DNA of 64,000 nt from Helicobacter magdeburgensis (GTDB taxonomy: Bacteria > Campylobacterota > Campylobacteria > Campylobacterales > Helicobacteraceae), in the NCBI RefSeq assembly GCF_000765825.2, contig NZ_JRPE02000003.1:62001-126000 (forward strand), in the 5' to 3' direction. Made by a program: the position numbers and the translations under genes. The notes beneath the pieces were generated by a model. That model saw only the letters and a list, made by a program, of their open reading frames with translations. It made no database searches and was not told where the DNA came from. Shown in pieces: positions 9,302 to 19,488 of this stretch (within the stretch, counting starts at the first letter, position 1; every line of letters starts with the position of its first letter).

Positions 9302-10401
9302 ATATTTAACCTCGTAGTGATAATTGAAAAAATCGCATTGATTAAAATCACCCAAAAAATCGCATTCACTACACTTTTAGTCGTCTCAATCCCCACAGAT
9401 TCAGTATCGCCCTTGACATACAGCCCACGAAAGCACCCTACAAGTGCCACCGCCGCACCAAAAAATGGAGCTTTTATCACACCAACCCAAAAATTTTCAA
9501 TACTCACATACTCATAAAATCGCTCCAAATACTGCATAAAATCTAAGCCTGTTTGCATATTAATCGCAAGAAAACACGCAAATAAACTTACCGCATCAGC
9601 TAAAAATACAAGCAAAGGCATAATAATGACTAGAGCTAAGATTCTAGGTAATATGATGTAATCAAACAGGCTAAGATTCATCGTTTTTAATGCGTCATTT
9701 TCTTCAGTGAGATTCATCACACCAATTTGAGCGGCAAAAGATGATGAGCTTCTCCCAGCTATTACAATAGCTAAGATAAAAGGTCCCATTTCACGCAAAG
9801 AGAGCTTTGCCACAATCTCCACACTCATTAAAGGCACACCCATTTTTTCTAGCTGCAACACCCCTTGTAATGCAATGGCATAGCTCACAATAAAAGCTGT
9901 AAGCAACGCCACAGGCAAAGCTTTAAAGCCAGATTCATTAATATGATACATTATAGAGCCAAGCTTAAAATGCCTAAGATTCCCACAGGAGCGAAAAAAA
10001 TAAAATAAGCACATTCCGCAAAAATTTAAAAAATCAAGGCTACTTTGGTAGAATCTCTCACAAAATTTTCCAAAATCAAGCAAAGCACCATAAAACATAG
10101 AATGTGATTGAATCTTAGAATCTTCAAGTTTTGGCAGAGATTCAACCACACTTTGAAAAATCTCTTTCACTTGACTTTCTGCGTTTAGAATCTCATAATC
10201 TTTCCCCTCTAAAAGCCCATAAAGAAACGCACAAAATACAAAATCTACCTTTGTAACTTCCAAAAAATCAAAGGTAATTCTTTCATTTGTGCTAATAAGC
10301 TTAGCAAGAGAATCTTTAGACTTCTTATCAAGTGAGTAATCGCACGCCCCTTGAAGCTTTATAAGCATTCTCCCACTTACAAAGCTCACTTTAAAATCCA
10401 T
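9298..10401 (-). CDS. mlaE: MlaE-type ABC permease with fused N-terminal STAS-like domain
   Basis: A 367-residue inner-membrane permease. Residues about 1-95 form a soluble alpha/beta domain with the ITFDFLEVTKVDFVFCAFLYG pattern of a STAS (MlaB-like) domain (given in part only). From about residue 120 on it is the MlaE permease, with AFIVSYAIALQGVLQLEKMG and the hallmark LREMGPFILAIVIAGR followed by a conserved acidic ENDALKTM loop. The fusion replaces a separate mlaB gene. It is the first gene of the operon and divergent from dnaN. The STAS part probably regulates the ATPase, by analogy with MlaB. Confidence 0.9.
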   Translation of the reverse strand: MDFKVSFVSGRMLIKLQGACDYSLDKKSKDSLAKLISTNERITFDFLEVTKVDFVFCAFLYGLLEGKDYEILNAESQVKEIFQSVVESLPKLEDSKIQSHSMFYGALLDFGKFCERFYQSSLDFLNFCGMCLFYFFRSCGNLRHFKLGSIMYHINESGFKALPVALLTAFIVSYAIALQGVLQLEKMGVPLMSVEIVAKLSLREMGPFILAIVIAGRSSSSFAAQIGVMNLTEENDALKTMNLSLFDYIILPRILALVIIMPLLVFLADAVSLFACFLAINMQTGLDFMQYLERFYEYVSIENFWVGVIKAPFFGAAVALVGCFRGLYVKGDTESVGIETTKSVVNAIFWVILINAIFSIITTRLNI

Positions 10402-10550
10402 ACTTTTTTCCCTTTAATCTCTCTTAAGTTGAACCCAAGATTATAACAAAAGCTTGTAATGTTAGGTTACACAAATAAGAATCTGCTCCTTTACCCACAC
10501 CAAAAAACGCCAAAAGTATGAAAAATTAGGCAAAAATAAGGATTTTTAGC

Positions 10551-10556
10551 TATAAT
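10551..10556 (+). promoter_or_regulatory. Probable -10 box of the dnaN promoter
   Basis: TATAAT preceded by GATTTTTAGC, the T-rich plus GC-extended -10 form typical of housekeeping promoters in Helicobacter and Campylobacter, which often lack a clear -35. It lies 139 bases before the dnaN start, giving a long 5' leader. No mRNA data are available, so this is by motif only. Confidence 0.55.
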
Positions 10557-10588
10557 CAACGGGAAATTTTGTGATATAACTACACGCG

Positions 10589-10597
10589 TTATTCACA
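10589..10597 (+). promoter_or_regulatory. DnaA-box-like 9-mer upstream of dnaN
   Basis: TTATTCACA differs from the E. coli DnaA box TTATCCACA at one base and fits the T-containing boxes described for epsilonproteobacteria. A looser TTTTTCACA follows at 10632-10640. They lie in the 293-base mlaE/dnaN gap. dnaA is not in the window, so whether this is part of an origin or simple DnaA regulation of dnaN is open. Confidence 0.4.
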
Positions 10598-10694
10598 CAT
10601 TAAAATAAAGCTCTAGGCGGTTTAGAAGTGCTTTTTCACATTTTCACTTCTACTACTACCCCTACTTTTAAATCTATATTTTAAAGGACATTTT

Positions 10695-11756
10695 ATGAAA
10701 ATCTCACTTCCCAAAAGTTTGCTTGAAACAGCACTCACAAATTGCCAAAATTTCCTTGATAAAAGAGATAGATCACAAATCACATCTCACATTTGCTTTG
10801 AAGCAAAAGATGATAAGCTTATCCTTAAAGCCACTGATTATGAGATTTGGCTAGAATCTCATATTAATATCCAGCCTCAAGCTCAAGGGAATGCCACAGC
10901 AAATGGGAAGCAGATTCTAGATATTATTAAACGATTAAAAGATGGTGATATAAACCTTGAAGCAAAAGATGATACACTTCACATTTCACAAGGACGCTCA
11001 CGCACAAAACTTCCTATGTTTAATGCTGATGAGTTTCCTAGATTCCCAGAGTATGATAATAACGCACAAATTAACATAGAAGCTCAAAAATTCCTAACTT
11101 CACTTAAAAGGATTAATCCCGCAGTAGATACAAATAATCCAAAATACGAGCTTAATGGCTCTTTGCTTGACATTAAAGAATATGGATTTAATTTTGTCGC
11201 TACTGACACACGCCGCCTAGCTGTGATTGAATATAAAAGTCAATCTATTAACGCCCTTTCCCTTATCATTCCTAAAAAGGCAATCAGTGAAATTTCTAGG
11301 CTCTTTATAGATCATCTTGAGATTTATCATAACCCTACACATCTTATTTTGAAAAACAATGAATACACTTTCTACACAAAGCTTATTAATGGAAAATTCC
11401 CTGATTATGAGAAAATCATTCCTAAAGAATTTAAGCATAAGATTCTTTTACCAAAAGATAAATTTGTTGATGCCCTGCAATTTGTCAAATCCCTTGCAAA
11501 TAATATTAAGATTACCCTTTCGCCAAATGAAGTGCTTTTTGAATCTTTGAATGAAGAAAGTGGAGAGGCTTCCACACAGATTGAAACACAAACAGGTATA
11601 GAATCTTTAACTTTGGGGATCAACTCTAAATATATCCTTGATTTTCTCTCACAAATTGATGGAAATGAATTTACTTTCTGTATCAATGAGCCAAACACGC
11701 CATTTATCGTAATGAGTGAAAACTTCTCAACTGTGATTATGCCTGTGATTCTCTAA
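10695..11756 (+). CDS. dnaN: DNA polymerase III sliding clamp (beta subunit)
   Basis: The ring-shaped clamp that tethers DNA polymerase III to DNA. At 353 residues it has the normal length. The typical N-terminal MKISLPKSLLETALTNCQNF, the LKATDYEI strand and the three-fold repeated domain pattern are all visible, and the C terminus ends in the hydrophobic groove segment TVIMPVIL. AAAGGA precedes the ATG with good spacing. gyrB follows after 39 bases. dnaA, usually next to dnaN, is replaced here by the divergent mlaE operon, as in some Helicobacter genomes. Confidence 0.96.
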   Translation: MKISLPKSLLETALTNCQNFLDKRDRSQITSHICFEAKDDKLILKATDYEIWLESHINIQPQAQGNATANGKQILDIIKRLKDGDINLEAKDDTLHISQGRSRTKLPMFNADEFPRFPEYDNNAQINIEAQKFLTSLKRINPAVDTNNPKYELNGSLLDIKEYGFNFVATDTRRLAVIEYKSQSINALSLIIPKKAISEISRLFIDHLEIYHNPTHLILKNNEYTFYTKLINGKFPDYEKIIPKEFKHKILLPKDKFVDALQFVKSLANNIKITLSPNEVLFESLNEESGEASTQIETQTGIESLTLGINSKYILDFLSQIDGNEFTFCINEPNTPFIVMSENFSTVIMPVIL

Positions 11757-14751
<2,995 letters not shown>

Positions 14752-14791
14752 GAGCATTTAAATCCTTGTTTTAGAATCTTTGAAAGAATAT

Positions 14792-14827
14792 AAAAAGCGA
14801 TTCTAAGATTCTATTTTCACGCTTTTT
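14792..14827 (+). terminator. Terminator-like hairpin after the dnaN-gyrB cluster
   Basis: AAAAAGCG at 14792-14799 pairs with CGCTTTTT at 14820-14827 across a 20-base loop. The right arm itself supplies the T-run expected of an intrinsic terminator. It separates the gyrB transcript from the peptide/C39 locus. Confidence 0.55.
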
Positions 14828-14859
14828 AGAATCTCTCTTGTTACCTTTCTACCCATAAC

Positions 14860-14869
14860 AAAAAAAAAA
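14860..14869 (+). repeat. A10 homopolymer upstream of the secreted-peptide gene
   Basis: Ten consecutive A residues about 90 bases before the peptide start codon and 42 bases before the inverted repeat at 14912-14939. Homopolymers of this length in promoter regions are classic slippage sites in Helicobacter, where they tune promoter strength. That use is only inferred here. Confidence 0.6.
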
Positions 14870-14911
14870 CACTCATACAAAATATAATTTACTTTTAACA
14901 CCTACAATGAA

Positions 14912-14939
14912 TTTGTTATATTGATTTTAATATAACAAA
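14912..14939. promoter_or_regulatory. Perfect 11-bp inverted repeat (operator candidate)
   Basis: TTTGTTATATT (14912-14922), a six-base spacer, then the exact complement AATATAACAAA (14929-14939). It ends 23 bases before the start codon of the secreted peptide, just upstream of its AAAGGAG ribosome site, and contains TATAAC, which could be part of a -10. Size and symmetry fit a dimeric repressor site. No T-run follows, so it is unlikely to be a terminator. Confidence 0.55.
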
Positions 14940-14962
14940 AATCTTTCATTAAAGGAGTTCTT

Positions 14963-15214
14963 ATGAACAAGTTTTTGGTTTCATTGGCTTTGGTTTCTAG
15001 TTTGAGTATAAGCTCTCTTATTGCAACAGAATCTAGCACATTAAATAAAACAGATTCTGAACTTCTTTTTGGCACAACACAAAATGTTAATGTAGCAGTG
15101 CTTAGTGAAAATGAGATGAAAGAGACTAAGGGAGAGTTTTGGGGTGCTGTAAGTGCAATTATTGCTGGTGCTGATTTGATATACAACATCGGCGAAGATA
15201 ATAATTGGTGGTAA
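14963..15214 (+). CDS. Short secreted peptide precursor with Sec signal and C39-type leader
   Basis: An 83-residue precursor. Residues 1-21 are a clear Sec signal (basic Lys3, hydrophobic core, ending SSLIA). Residues 47-58, LSENEMKETKGE, line up with the double-glycine leader consensus LSxxELxxIxGG: Leu at -12, Ser -11, Glu -8, Met for Leu -7, Thr -4 and Gly -2, with Glu instead of Gly at -1. Cleavage there would leave a 25-residue core, FWGAVSAIIAG at its start and NNWW at its end, hydrophobic and glycine/alanine rich like class II bacteriocins or self-assembling peptides. AAAGGAG precedes the ATG. Two barrel proteins and a C39 peptidase lie downstream. The processing and role are inferred; no sequence family is claimed. 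Confidence 0.8.
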   Translation: MNKFLVSLALVSSLSISSLIATESSTLNKTDSELLFGTTQNVNVAVLSENEMKETKGEFWGAVSAIIAGADLIYNIGEDNNWW

Positions 15215-15240
15215 TCCTACTTCTACTTTTTCTTTTCTCA

Positions 15241-15273
15241 AAGCCCTAAATACATCTTAAATATTTGGGGCTT
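15241..15273 (+). terminator. Intra-cluster hairpin between peptide gene and barrel genes
   Basis: AAGCCCTAAATA (15241-15252) pairs with TATTTGGGGCTT (15262-15273); the single non-Watson-Crick position is a G-U pair in RNA. The 12-pair stem has a nine-base loop and no long T-run. It may be an attenuator or an RNA-stabilising hairpin that leaves more peptide mRNA than downstream mRNA. Confidence 0.5.
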
Positions 15274-15319
15274 GTATGTTTCTATGAAATGCGTTATCTA
15301 ATAGTAAGGAGTAATACAA

Positions 15320-16051
15320 ATGCGAGTAGCTAAAATTTTGTTTCTCACAAGCATATTTGTTTGCATTCATAGTATAGCCCTTGCAGATTCTCAAAACTCT
15401 AAGTTTTTTGGACAAGCGGGTATTGGCGGGGTGTATTATGACTTTGGGGGTGAAAATATCAGCAGTGCTGGAGCGTATGTAGGCGGTGAATTTGGCTGGG
15501 AGTTTTTCAATCGTGTGCATACGATTTTTGGCGTTCGCCTTGGCGGAGGACAGAGTAAAGCTTCACAAGTGCTTGGCGTTGCAGAATCTGCTGGCTTTGT
15601 GATTTCTGATCAGTATGTTAAGGTTGGTGTAAATATCGCAGGAGTGAATGCACCACTTTATATCAATCTTCTCACAGAGCGTAACAATCACGATAGCAAA
15701 AATGGCTTAAGTCGTCATCTTAGTTTGCTTGGAGCGGAGATTGAGGGGGCATTGCCACTAGGGAATGTCGCAAAGCTAGAGTATTCTGCGGGATATGCTT
15801 TTAGCACAGGGGATTCATCATATTCTATTGCGGAGAAAACCTCATATATTGAGAAAGATTTTTCCAAGAGTTATGTGTTAAGTGCGAGTGTGGGCTTTGT
15901 GCGGAATCTAAGCGATAGCACGGCTTTTTACACTAAGCTCATCGGCAAGTATCAAAATCTCAATGCTGCATATTATAGCGATAGCACACAGGGCTATCCA
16001 AGCTCTAGTAATCTCGTAGGAATGCTGGAATTTGGCTTTAGAGGATTGTAA
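15320..16051 (+). CDS. Outer-membrane beta-barrel protein
   Basis: A 243-residue exported protein. The signal peptide spans about residues 1-23 (ending IALADS), followed by alternating hydrophobic/polar strands rich in Gly and aromatic residues (for example FFGQAGIGGVYYDFGGE and GAYVGGEFGWEFF) and a C-terminal strand MLEFGFRGL close to the barrel-end pattern. This is the appearance of a small 8- to 10-stranded barrel, resembling Helicobacter outer-membrane proteins. AAGGAGTAATACAA leads into the ATG. The next gene follows at once. I infer it belongs to the peptide/C39 cluster, as porin or surface component. Confidence 0.7.
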   Translation: MRVAKILFLTSIFVCIHSIALADSQNSKFFGQAGIGGVYYDFGGENISSAGAYVGGEFGWEFFNRVHTIFGVRLGGGQSKASQVLGVAESAGFVISDQYVKVGVNIAGVNAPLYINLLTERNNHDSKNGLSRHLSLLGAEIEGALPLGNVAKLEYSAGYAFSTGDSSYSIAEKTSYIEKDFSKSYVLSASVGFVRNLSDSTAFYTKLIGKYQNLNAAYYSDSTQGYPSSSNLVGMLEFGFRGL

Positions 16052-16052
16052 A

Positions 16053-16929
16053 ATGTCTATGCTTGGCTTTAGGCGTATTATAAGGAGTATTGTCTTTTTG
16101 GGCTTTGCTCCTTTGTGCCAAGCCTGTAAGTGTTGATGAAATTTTTACCAAAACTTCGCAATTTAAGATTCTAGGGAATCTTAGCTACATTAATATCCAT
16201 CATTCACAGCTTGATGTCGTGCAAATGCCACAGCAAAATGGTAGTGTCATCAGTGTGCCTATTCATAGCAAACTACATCAAGATTATTTAAATTTTTCGC
16301 TTCAAGCTCGTTATGGCATTATGAAAAGAGTGGAAGTTTTTAGCACTTTAAATGCGTTTTGGCAGCAAAGCCTTTTTGAAATAAATCATAGCTTTAGCAC
16401 ACAGCAAAGGGCGGATTTTAACTCATTTGCATTAGGCTTTATCATTCAAGCAAAGCAAGAGGGGAGATTCCCCGCTTTACTTCTTGGAGGAAGTGCTGAT
16501 GTAGCTAATAAGACATACTTGTCCCAAACACAAAGTGCGTGGCAGTATAGCAAGGGATATTCGGCTTTTGCCCTTAGCTTTTATACGATTGATCCGCTTG
16601 TGTTTTTGCTCCAAGCTAATGCAAGATTCAATCTCTCACAAGATTTTGAAAATATTCATTTGAATCAGGCTGATGTATATTCTCTTAGTCCAATAGTGTA
16701 TTTTGCCATAAACCCATTTGTGTCGCTTAATGCTGGAGTGCGGTATCAATACAGCACAAGGGCTTATATGAATGATAGAATCCAAGCACAAAGCTCATCT
16801 GTGGGCTATATTTTTGGTGTGGCATATGAGATAAAATCCCGTCTCATTCTTTTTGCAAGTGCGGAAAGCTTCAATAGTGCGTTTTATTCAAGCGATACGC
16901 TTTCGCTTATGCTTTCATATAGAATCTAA
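16053..16929 (+). CDS. Second outer-membrane barrel protein; 5' end apparently frameshifted
   Basis: The body, read from a TTG at 16090 to 16929, is a roughly 279-residue protein full of amphipathic strands with a C-terminal LSLMLSYRI typical of outer-membrane barrels. It vaguely resembles the MetA/FapF-like transporter barrels. The TTG start has its AGGAG only two bases away, and the frame is closed just upstream. By contrast, an ATG at 16053 with GAGGA seven bases upstream reads MSMLGFRRIIRSIVF and then stops. Removing one T from the T5 tract at 16095-16099 joins the two and gives a textbook signal peptide continuing WALLLCAKPVSVDEIF. I therefore place the gene start at 16053 and call a one-base frameshift (real, phase-variable, or an assembly error). 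Its stop overlaps the C39 start by one base (TAATG). Confidence 0.7.
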
Positions 16930-17612
16930 TGTATTATTTTAGAATCTTGTTGTTTTTGTGGCTTTTTGTAAGTGGGGCAAAGGCTCATTCACTCTATAAT
17001 GAACCTTTCTATATCACAAAGCCTTTGCGTTCTTGGATTGAACTAAGAGATGAGAATCTCACGCGTCAAAAGTATGATTATAGTTGCGGGGCAGCTTCGC
17101 TTTCAAGTGTTATGAGTTATTTTTATGATGTGGAGGTAAGTGAGCGTGAGATTTTGGACTTTTTACTTTCGCATAAGGGCATTAGCACGGATAAAAAGCG
17201 TGAGATTGAAGTAGATAATGATCTAAGGGAAAAAGCTCATCTTTCTTTTAGTGATTTAGCACTTTTTGCACAAAGCAAGGGGTTTCGCACACAGGGCTTG
17301 GCTTTAGACTTTGAAACATTGACAAAATTGCAAATTCCAGTGATTATTTATGTCAATGTGCGAGATATGGAGCATTTTAGCGTATATAAAGGGACAGATT
17401 CTCATTATGTGTATTTGGCTGATCCAAGTTTAGGCAATATCAAAGTCAGCAAGGGGAAGTTTTTAGAGATGTTTTATCAACGCGATGATTTGACCTATCC
17501 GGGCAAGATTCTAGCGATTTTAAGCGATACGCATAAGGGTAATGATACATTTTTCACACATAAGACAAATACAATGATATATAAGGCTATACAGGATAAG
17601 GCTTTGGACTAA
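16929..17612 (+). CDS. Sec-exported C39-family peptidase-like protein
   Basis: A 227-residue protein with a signal peptide (residues 1-19, ending GAKA) and one C39 papain-like domain. The catalytic set appears intact: oxyanion Gln47 and nucleophile Cys53 in QKYDYSCGAAS, His149 in MEHFSVYKG and Asp165 in LADPSLG. It has no membrane or ATPase domain, unlike the PCAT exporters that normally carry C39 domains, so it should act free in the periplasm. In the Fap amyloid system FapD is a comparable stand-alone C39 protein beside the FapF barrel. The likely substrate is the 83-residue precursor 1.7 kb upstream (inference from context). Confidence 0.85.
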   Translation: MYYFRILLFLWLFVSGAKAHSLYNEPFYITKPLRSWIELRDENLTRQKYDYSCGAASLSSVMSYFYDVEVSEREILDFLLSHKGISTDKKREIEVDNDLREKAHLSFSDLALFAQSKGFRTQGLALDFETLTKLQIPVIIYVNVRDMEHFSVYKGTDSHYVYLADPSLGNIKVSKGKFLEMFYQRDDLTYPGKILAILSDTHKGNDTFFTHKTNTMIYKAIQDKALD

Positions 17613-17618
17613 ACTTGC

Positions 17619-17663
17619 AGAATCTTAAATCCCAAAAAGGAAGATTCTTGCCTTTAAGATTCT
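17619..17663. terminator. Inverted repeat between convergent C39 and leuB genes
   Basis: AGAATCTTAAA (17619-17629) and its exact complement TTTAAGATTCT (17653-17663) flank a 23-base loop in the 65-base gap between two convergent genes. A bidirectional terminator is the simplest reading, though the long loop makes it weak. The arms also contain the over-used AGAATC word. Confidence 0.4.
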
Positions 17664-17677
17664 CTATCAAGTTTCAT

Positions 17678-18751
17678 TTAGCCTACAAACCCGCTGATAA
17701 TATCTCCCATTTTTTCACAGCCTATCAGCTTTGAATCTTTATCCATCATATCGCCTGTGCGATAGCCTTCTTTCAAGGCAAGATTCACCGCATTTCGCAC
17801 CGCTTGTGCTTCTTGCTTTAGCCCAAATGAAAGCTCTAACATCATCGCCACGGATAAAATCGTGCCAATAGGATTTGCTTTGTCTTGTCCGGCAATATCC
17901 GGTGCGCTGCCGTGGATTGGCTCATATAGCCCTAAAGTGCCTTGAGAGAGTGAGGCAGAGGGGATTACGCCAATAGTGCCTGTGATGACACTTGCTTCAT
18001 CGCTCAAAATATCCCCAAACATATTTTCCGTTAAAATCACATCAAAAGCACTAGGGACGCGGCAAATCTGCATTGCCGCATTATCCACATACATATGGCT
18101 TAGACTTACATCGGGATAATCTTTTGCCACATTTTCCACCACTTCACGCCATAAACGCGATGAGGCTAACACATTTGCCTTATCCACGGACACAAGGTTT
18201 TTCTTTCTTTTTTGTGCGATTTCAAAGCCTACTTTTGCGATAGATTCAATTTGAGATTGTGTATAGCTCATCTCATCGGTAGCGACTTTTTCGCCATTTC
18301 TCTCCTCACACAAATGCCTACCAAAATACGCTCCACCCACAAGCTCACGCACGATAACAAAATCAATACCTTTTTGTAAAATCTCGCTTTTTAGCGGACT
18401 AGCATTTTTTAGCTCCGGCAAAAGTGTGGCTGGGCGGATATTAGCAAATACACCTAGCTCCTTTCTAAGTCGTAAAAGGGCGGATTCTGGGCGGTTATGG
18501 CTTGGCTCTTTATCCCATTTTGGACCGCCAACCGCCCCTAGCAAAACGCTATCACTACTCTTACAAACTTCCAAGCTTTCCTTAGGCAAACACTCCCCAC
18601 AAGCATCAATCGCACAGCCACCCGCTAAGACTTCCTTATACACAAACTCGTGCTTATATGCTTTTTTTATAGAATCTAACACCTTTAGGGCTTGTGTGAT
18701 GACTTCTCTGCCGATACCATCGCCCTGTATTACTGCTATTTGTTTTTTCAT
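17678..18751 (-). CDS. leuB: 3-isopropylmalate dehydrogenase
   Basis: Third enzyme of leucine synthesis: NAD-dependent oxidative decarboxylation of 3-isopropylmalate. It has the N-terminal IAVIQGDGIGREV, the substrate loop with SALLRLRKELGVFANIRPA, the catalytic Tyr region (RELVGGAYFG) and the metal-binding ENMFGDILSDEASVITG. The ATG at 18751 gives the normal length of 357 residues. An in-frame extension to 18820 would read through the 122-bp repeat and is not part of the enzyme. AAAGGAG lies before this ATG. It is the last leu gene of the cluster, separated from leuD by the repeat-bearing gap. Confidence 0.96.
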   Translation of the reverse strand: MKKQIAVIQGDGIGREVITQALKVLDSIKKAYKHEFVYKEVLAGGCAIDACGECLPKESLEVCKSSDSVLLGAVGGPKWDKEPSHNRPESALLRLRKELGVFANIRPATLLPELKNASPLKSEILQKGIDFVIVRELVGGAYFGRHLCEERNGEKVATDEMSYTQSQIESIAKVGFEIAQKRKKNLVSVDKANVLASSRLWREVVENVAKDYPDVSLSHMYVDNAAMQICRVPSAFDVILTENMFGDILSDEASVITGTIGVIPSASLSQGTLGLYEPIHGSAPDIAGQDKANPIGTILSVAMMLELSFGLKQEAQAVRNAVNLALKEGYRTGDMMDKDSKLIGCEKMGDIISGFVG

Positions 18752-18767
18752 TCTCTCTCCTTTGTTG

Positions 18768-18889
18768 CTGCGTTGTCTCTTGTGTGCTTTTGCGGGAGTC
18801 TGCAGTGTTGGCTCGGTCATTTGCGTTCAGCAAACTCCCTTCGCCTCCACTTTGACAACCCACAAAATCATCACAAGATACTTCCGCAG
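18768..18889 (-). repeat. 122-bp dispersed element, copy upstream of leuB
   Basis: On the minus strand it begins CTGCGGAAGTATCTT and ends AAGAGACAACGCAG, and it is exactly as long as the copy in rlmN (33163-33284). Shared internal blocks include GGGTTGT, AATGAC and ACTCCC. It ends 17 bases before the leuB ATG, just in front of the leuB ribosome site, so it forms part of the leuB leader. It carries an open frame whose translation (AEVS..FVGC...ETTQ) matches the rlmN insert. Confidence 0.8.
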
Positions 18890-18965
18890 TAGTGTTTTTG
18901 TATGATTTAGCCATAGTGTGAAACATCTCTTTTAGAATCTAAGGTTTTAGAAATAAACCCAAACC

Positions 18966-19457
18966 TTACTTCTTATTCTTTGCTATCCAGTTCAAATACC
19001 CATTTGCATTGATAATCTCTTGTATAAAGGGCGGAAAGGGCGTTGTGCTAAAGCTTTTAGCACTTTTAGATTCTATAATCTCACCTTTATCAAAGTCAAT
19101 GCTTACACTATCGCCATCTTGCAGGAAGTCTGCTATCTCTTCAGATTCAATAATCGCTAAGCCGATATTAATCGCATTGCGATAAAAGATTCTAGCAAAG
19201 CTTTTTGCGATAATGCAGCTTATGCCACTTGCCTTAATCGCAATTGGTGCGTGTTCTCGGCTACTCCCGCAGCCAAAGTTCCATCCGCCAACCATAATAT
19301 CGCCGCTTCTCACCTTTTTCACAAAATCCTTATCAATATCCTCCATACAATGACTTGCAAGCTCCCTATGGTCTGCGGTGTTGAGATACCTTGCTGGAAT
19401 AATCACATCAGTATCTACATTATCGCCGTATTTATGGATAAATCCTTGTGCTTTCAT
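18966..19457 (-). CDS. leuD: 3-isopropylmalate dehydratase small subunit
   Basis: Small subunit of isopropylmalate isomerase, partner of LeuC. The 163-residue length and motifs fit: [16 protein letters not shown] near the start, then [17 protein letters not shown], which holds the active-site swivel loop. The chosen ATG at 19457 (MKAQGFIH) has AAGGAG upstream; an upstream in-frame start at 19499 would overlap leuC and add 14 odd residues. It follows leuC by 31 bases. Confidence 0.95.
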   Translation of the reverse strand: MKAQGFIHKYGDNVDTDVIIPARYLNTADHRELASHCMEDIDKDFVKKVRSGDIMVGGWNFGCGSSREHAPIAIKASGISCIIAKSFARIFYRNAINIGLAIIESEEIADFLQDGDSVSIDFDKGEIIESKSAKSFSTTPFPPFIQEIINANGYLNWIAKNKK

Positions 19458-19488
19458 TTTCTTAATCTCCTTTTGCGAGTAATCCACA

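Noticed and set aside
9302..9355. Upstream start for mlaF
   Set aside because: It lies inside mlaE and adds 18 residues with no family support; the ATGA overlap at 9298-9301 is the natural arrangement.
18654..18926. 90-codon frame before leuB
   Set aside because: It is the open frame of the 122-bp element running into the wrong frame of leuB; no ribosome site and no independent homology. Listed as a repeat instead.
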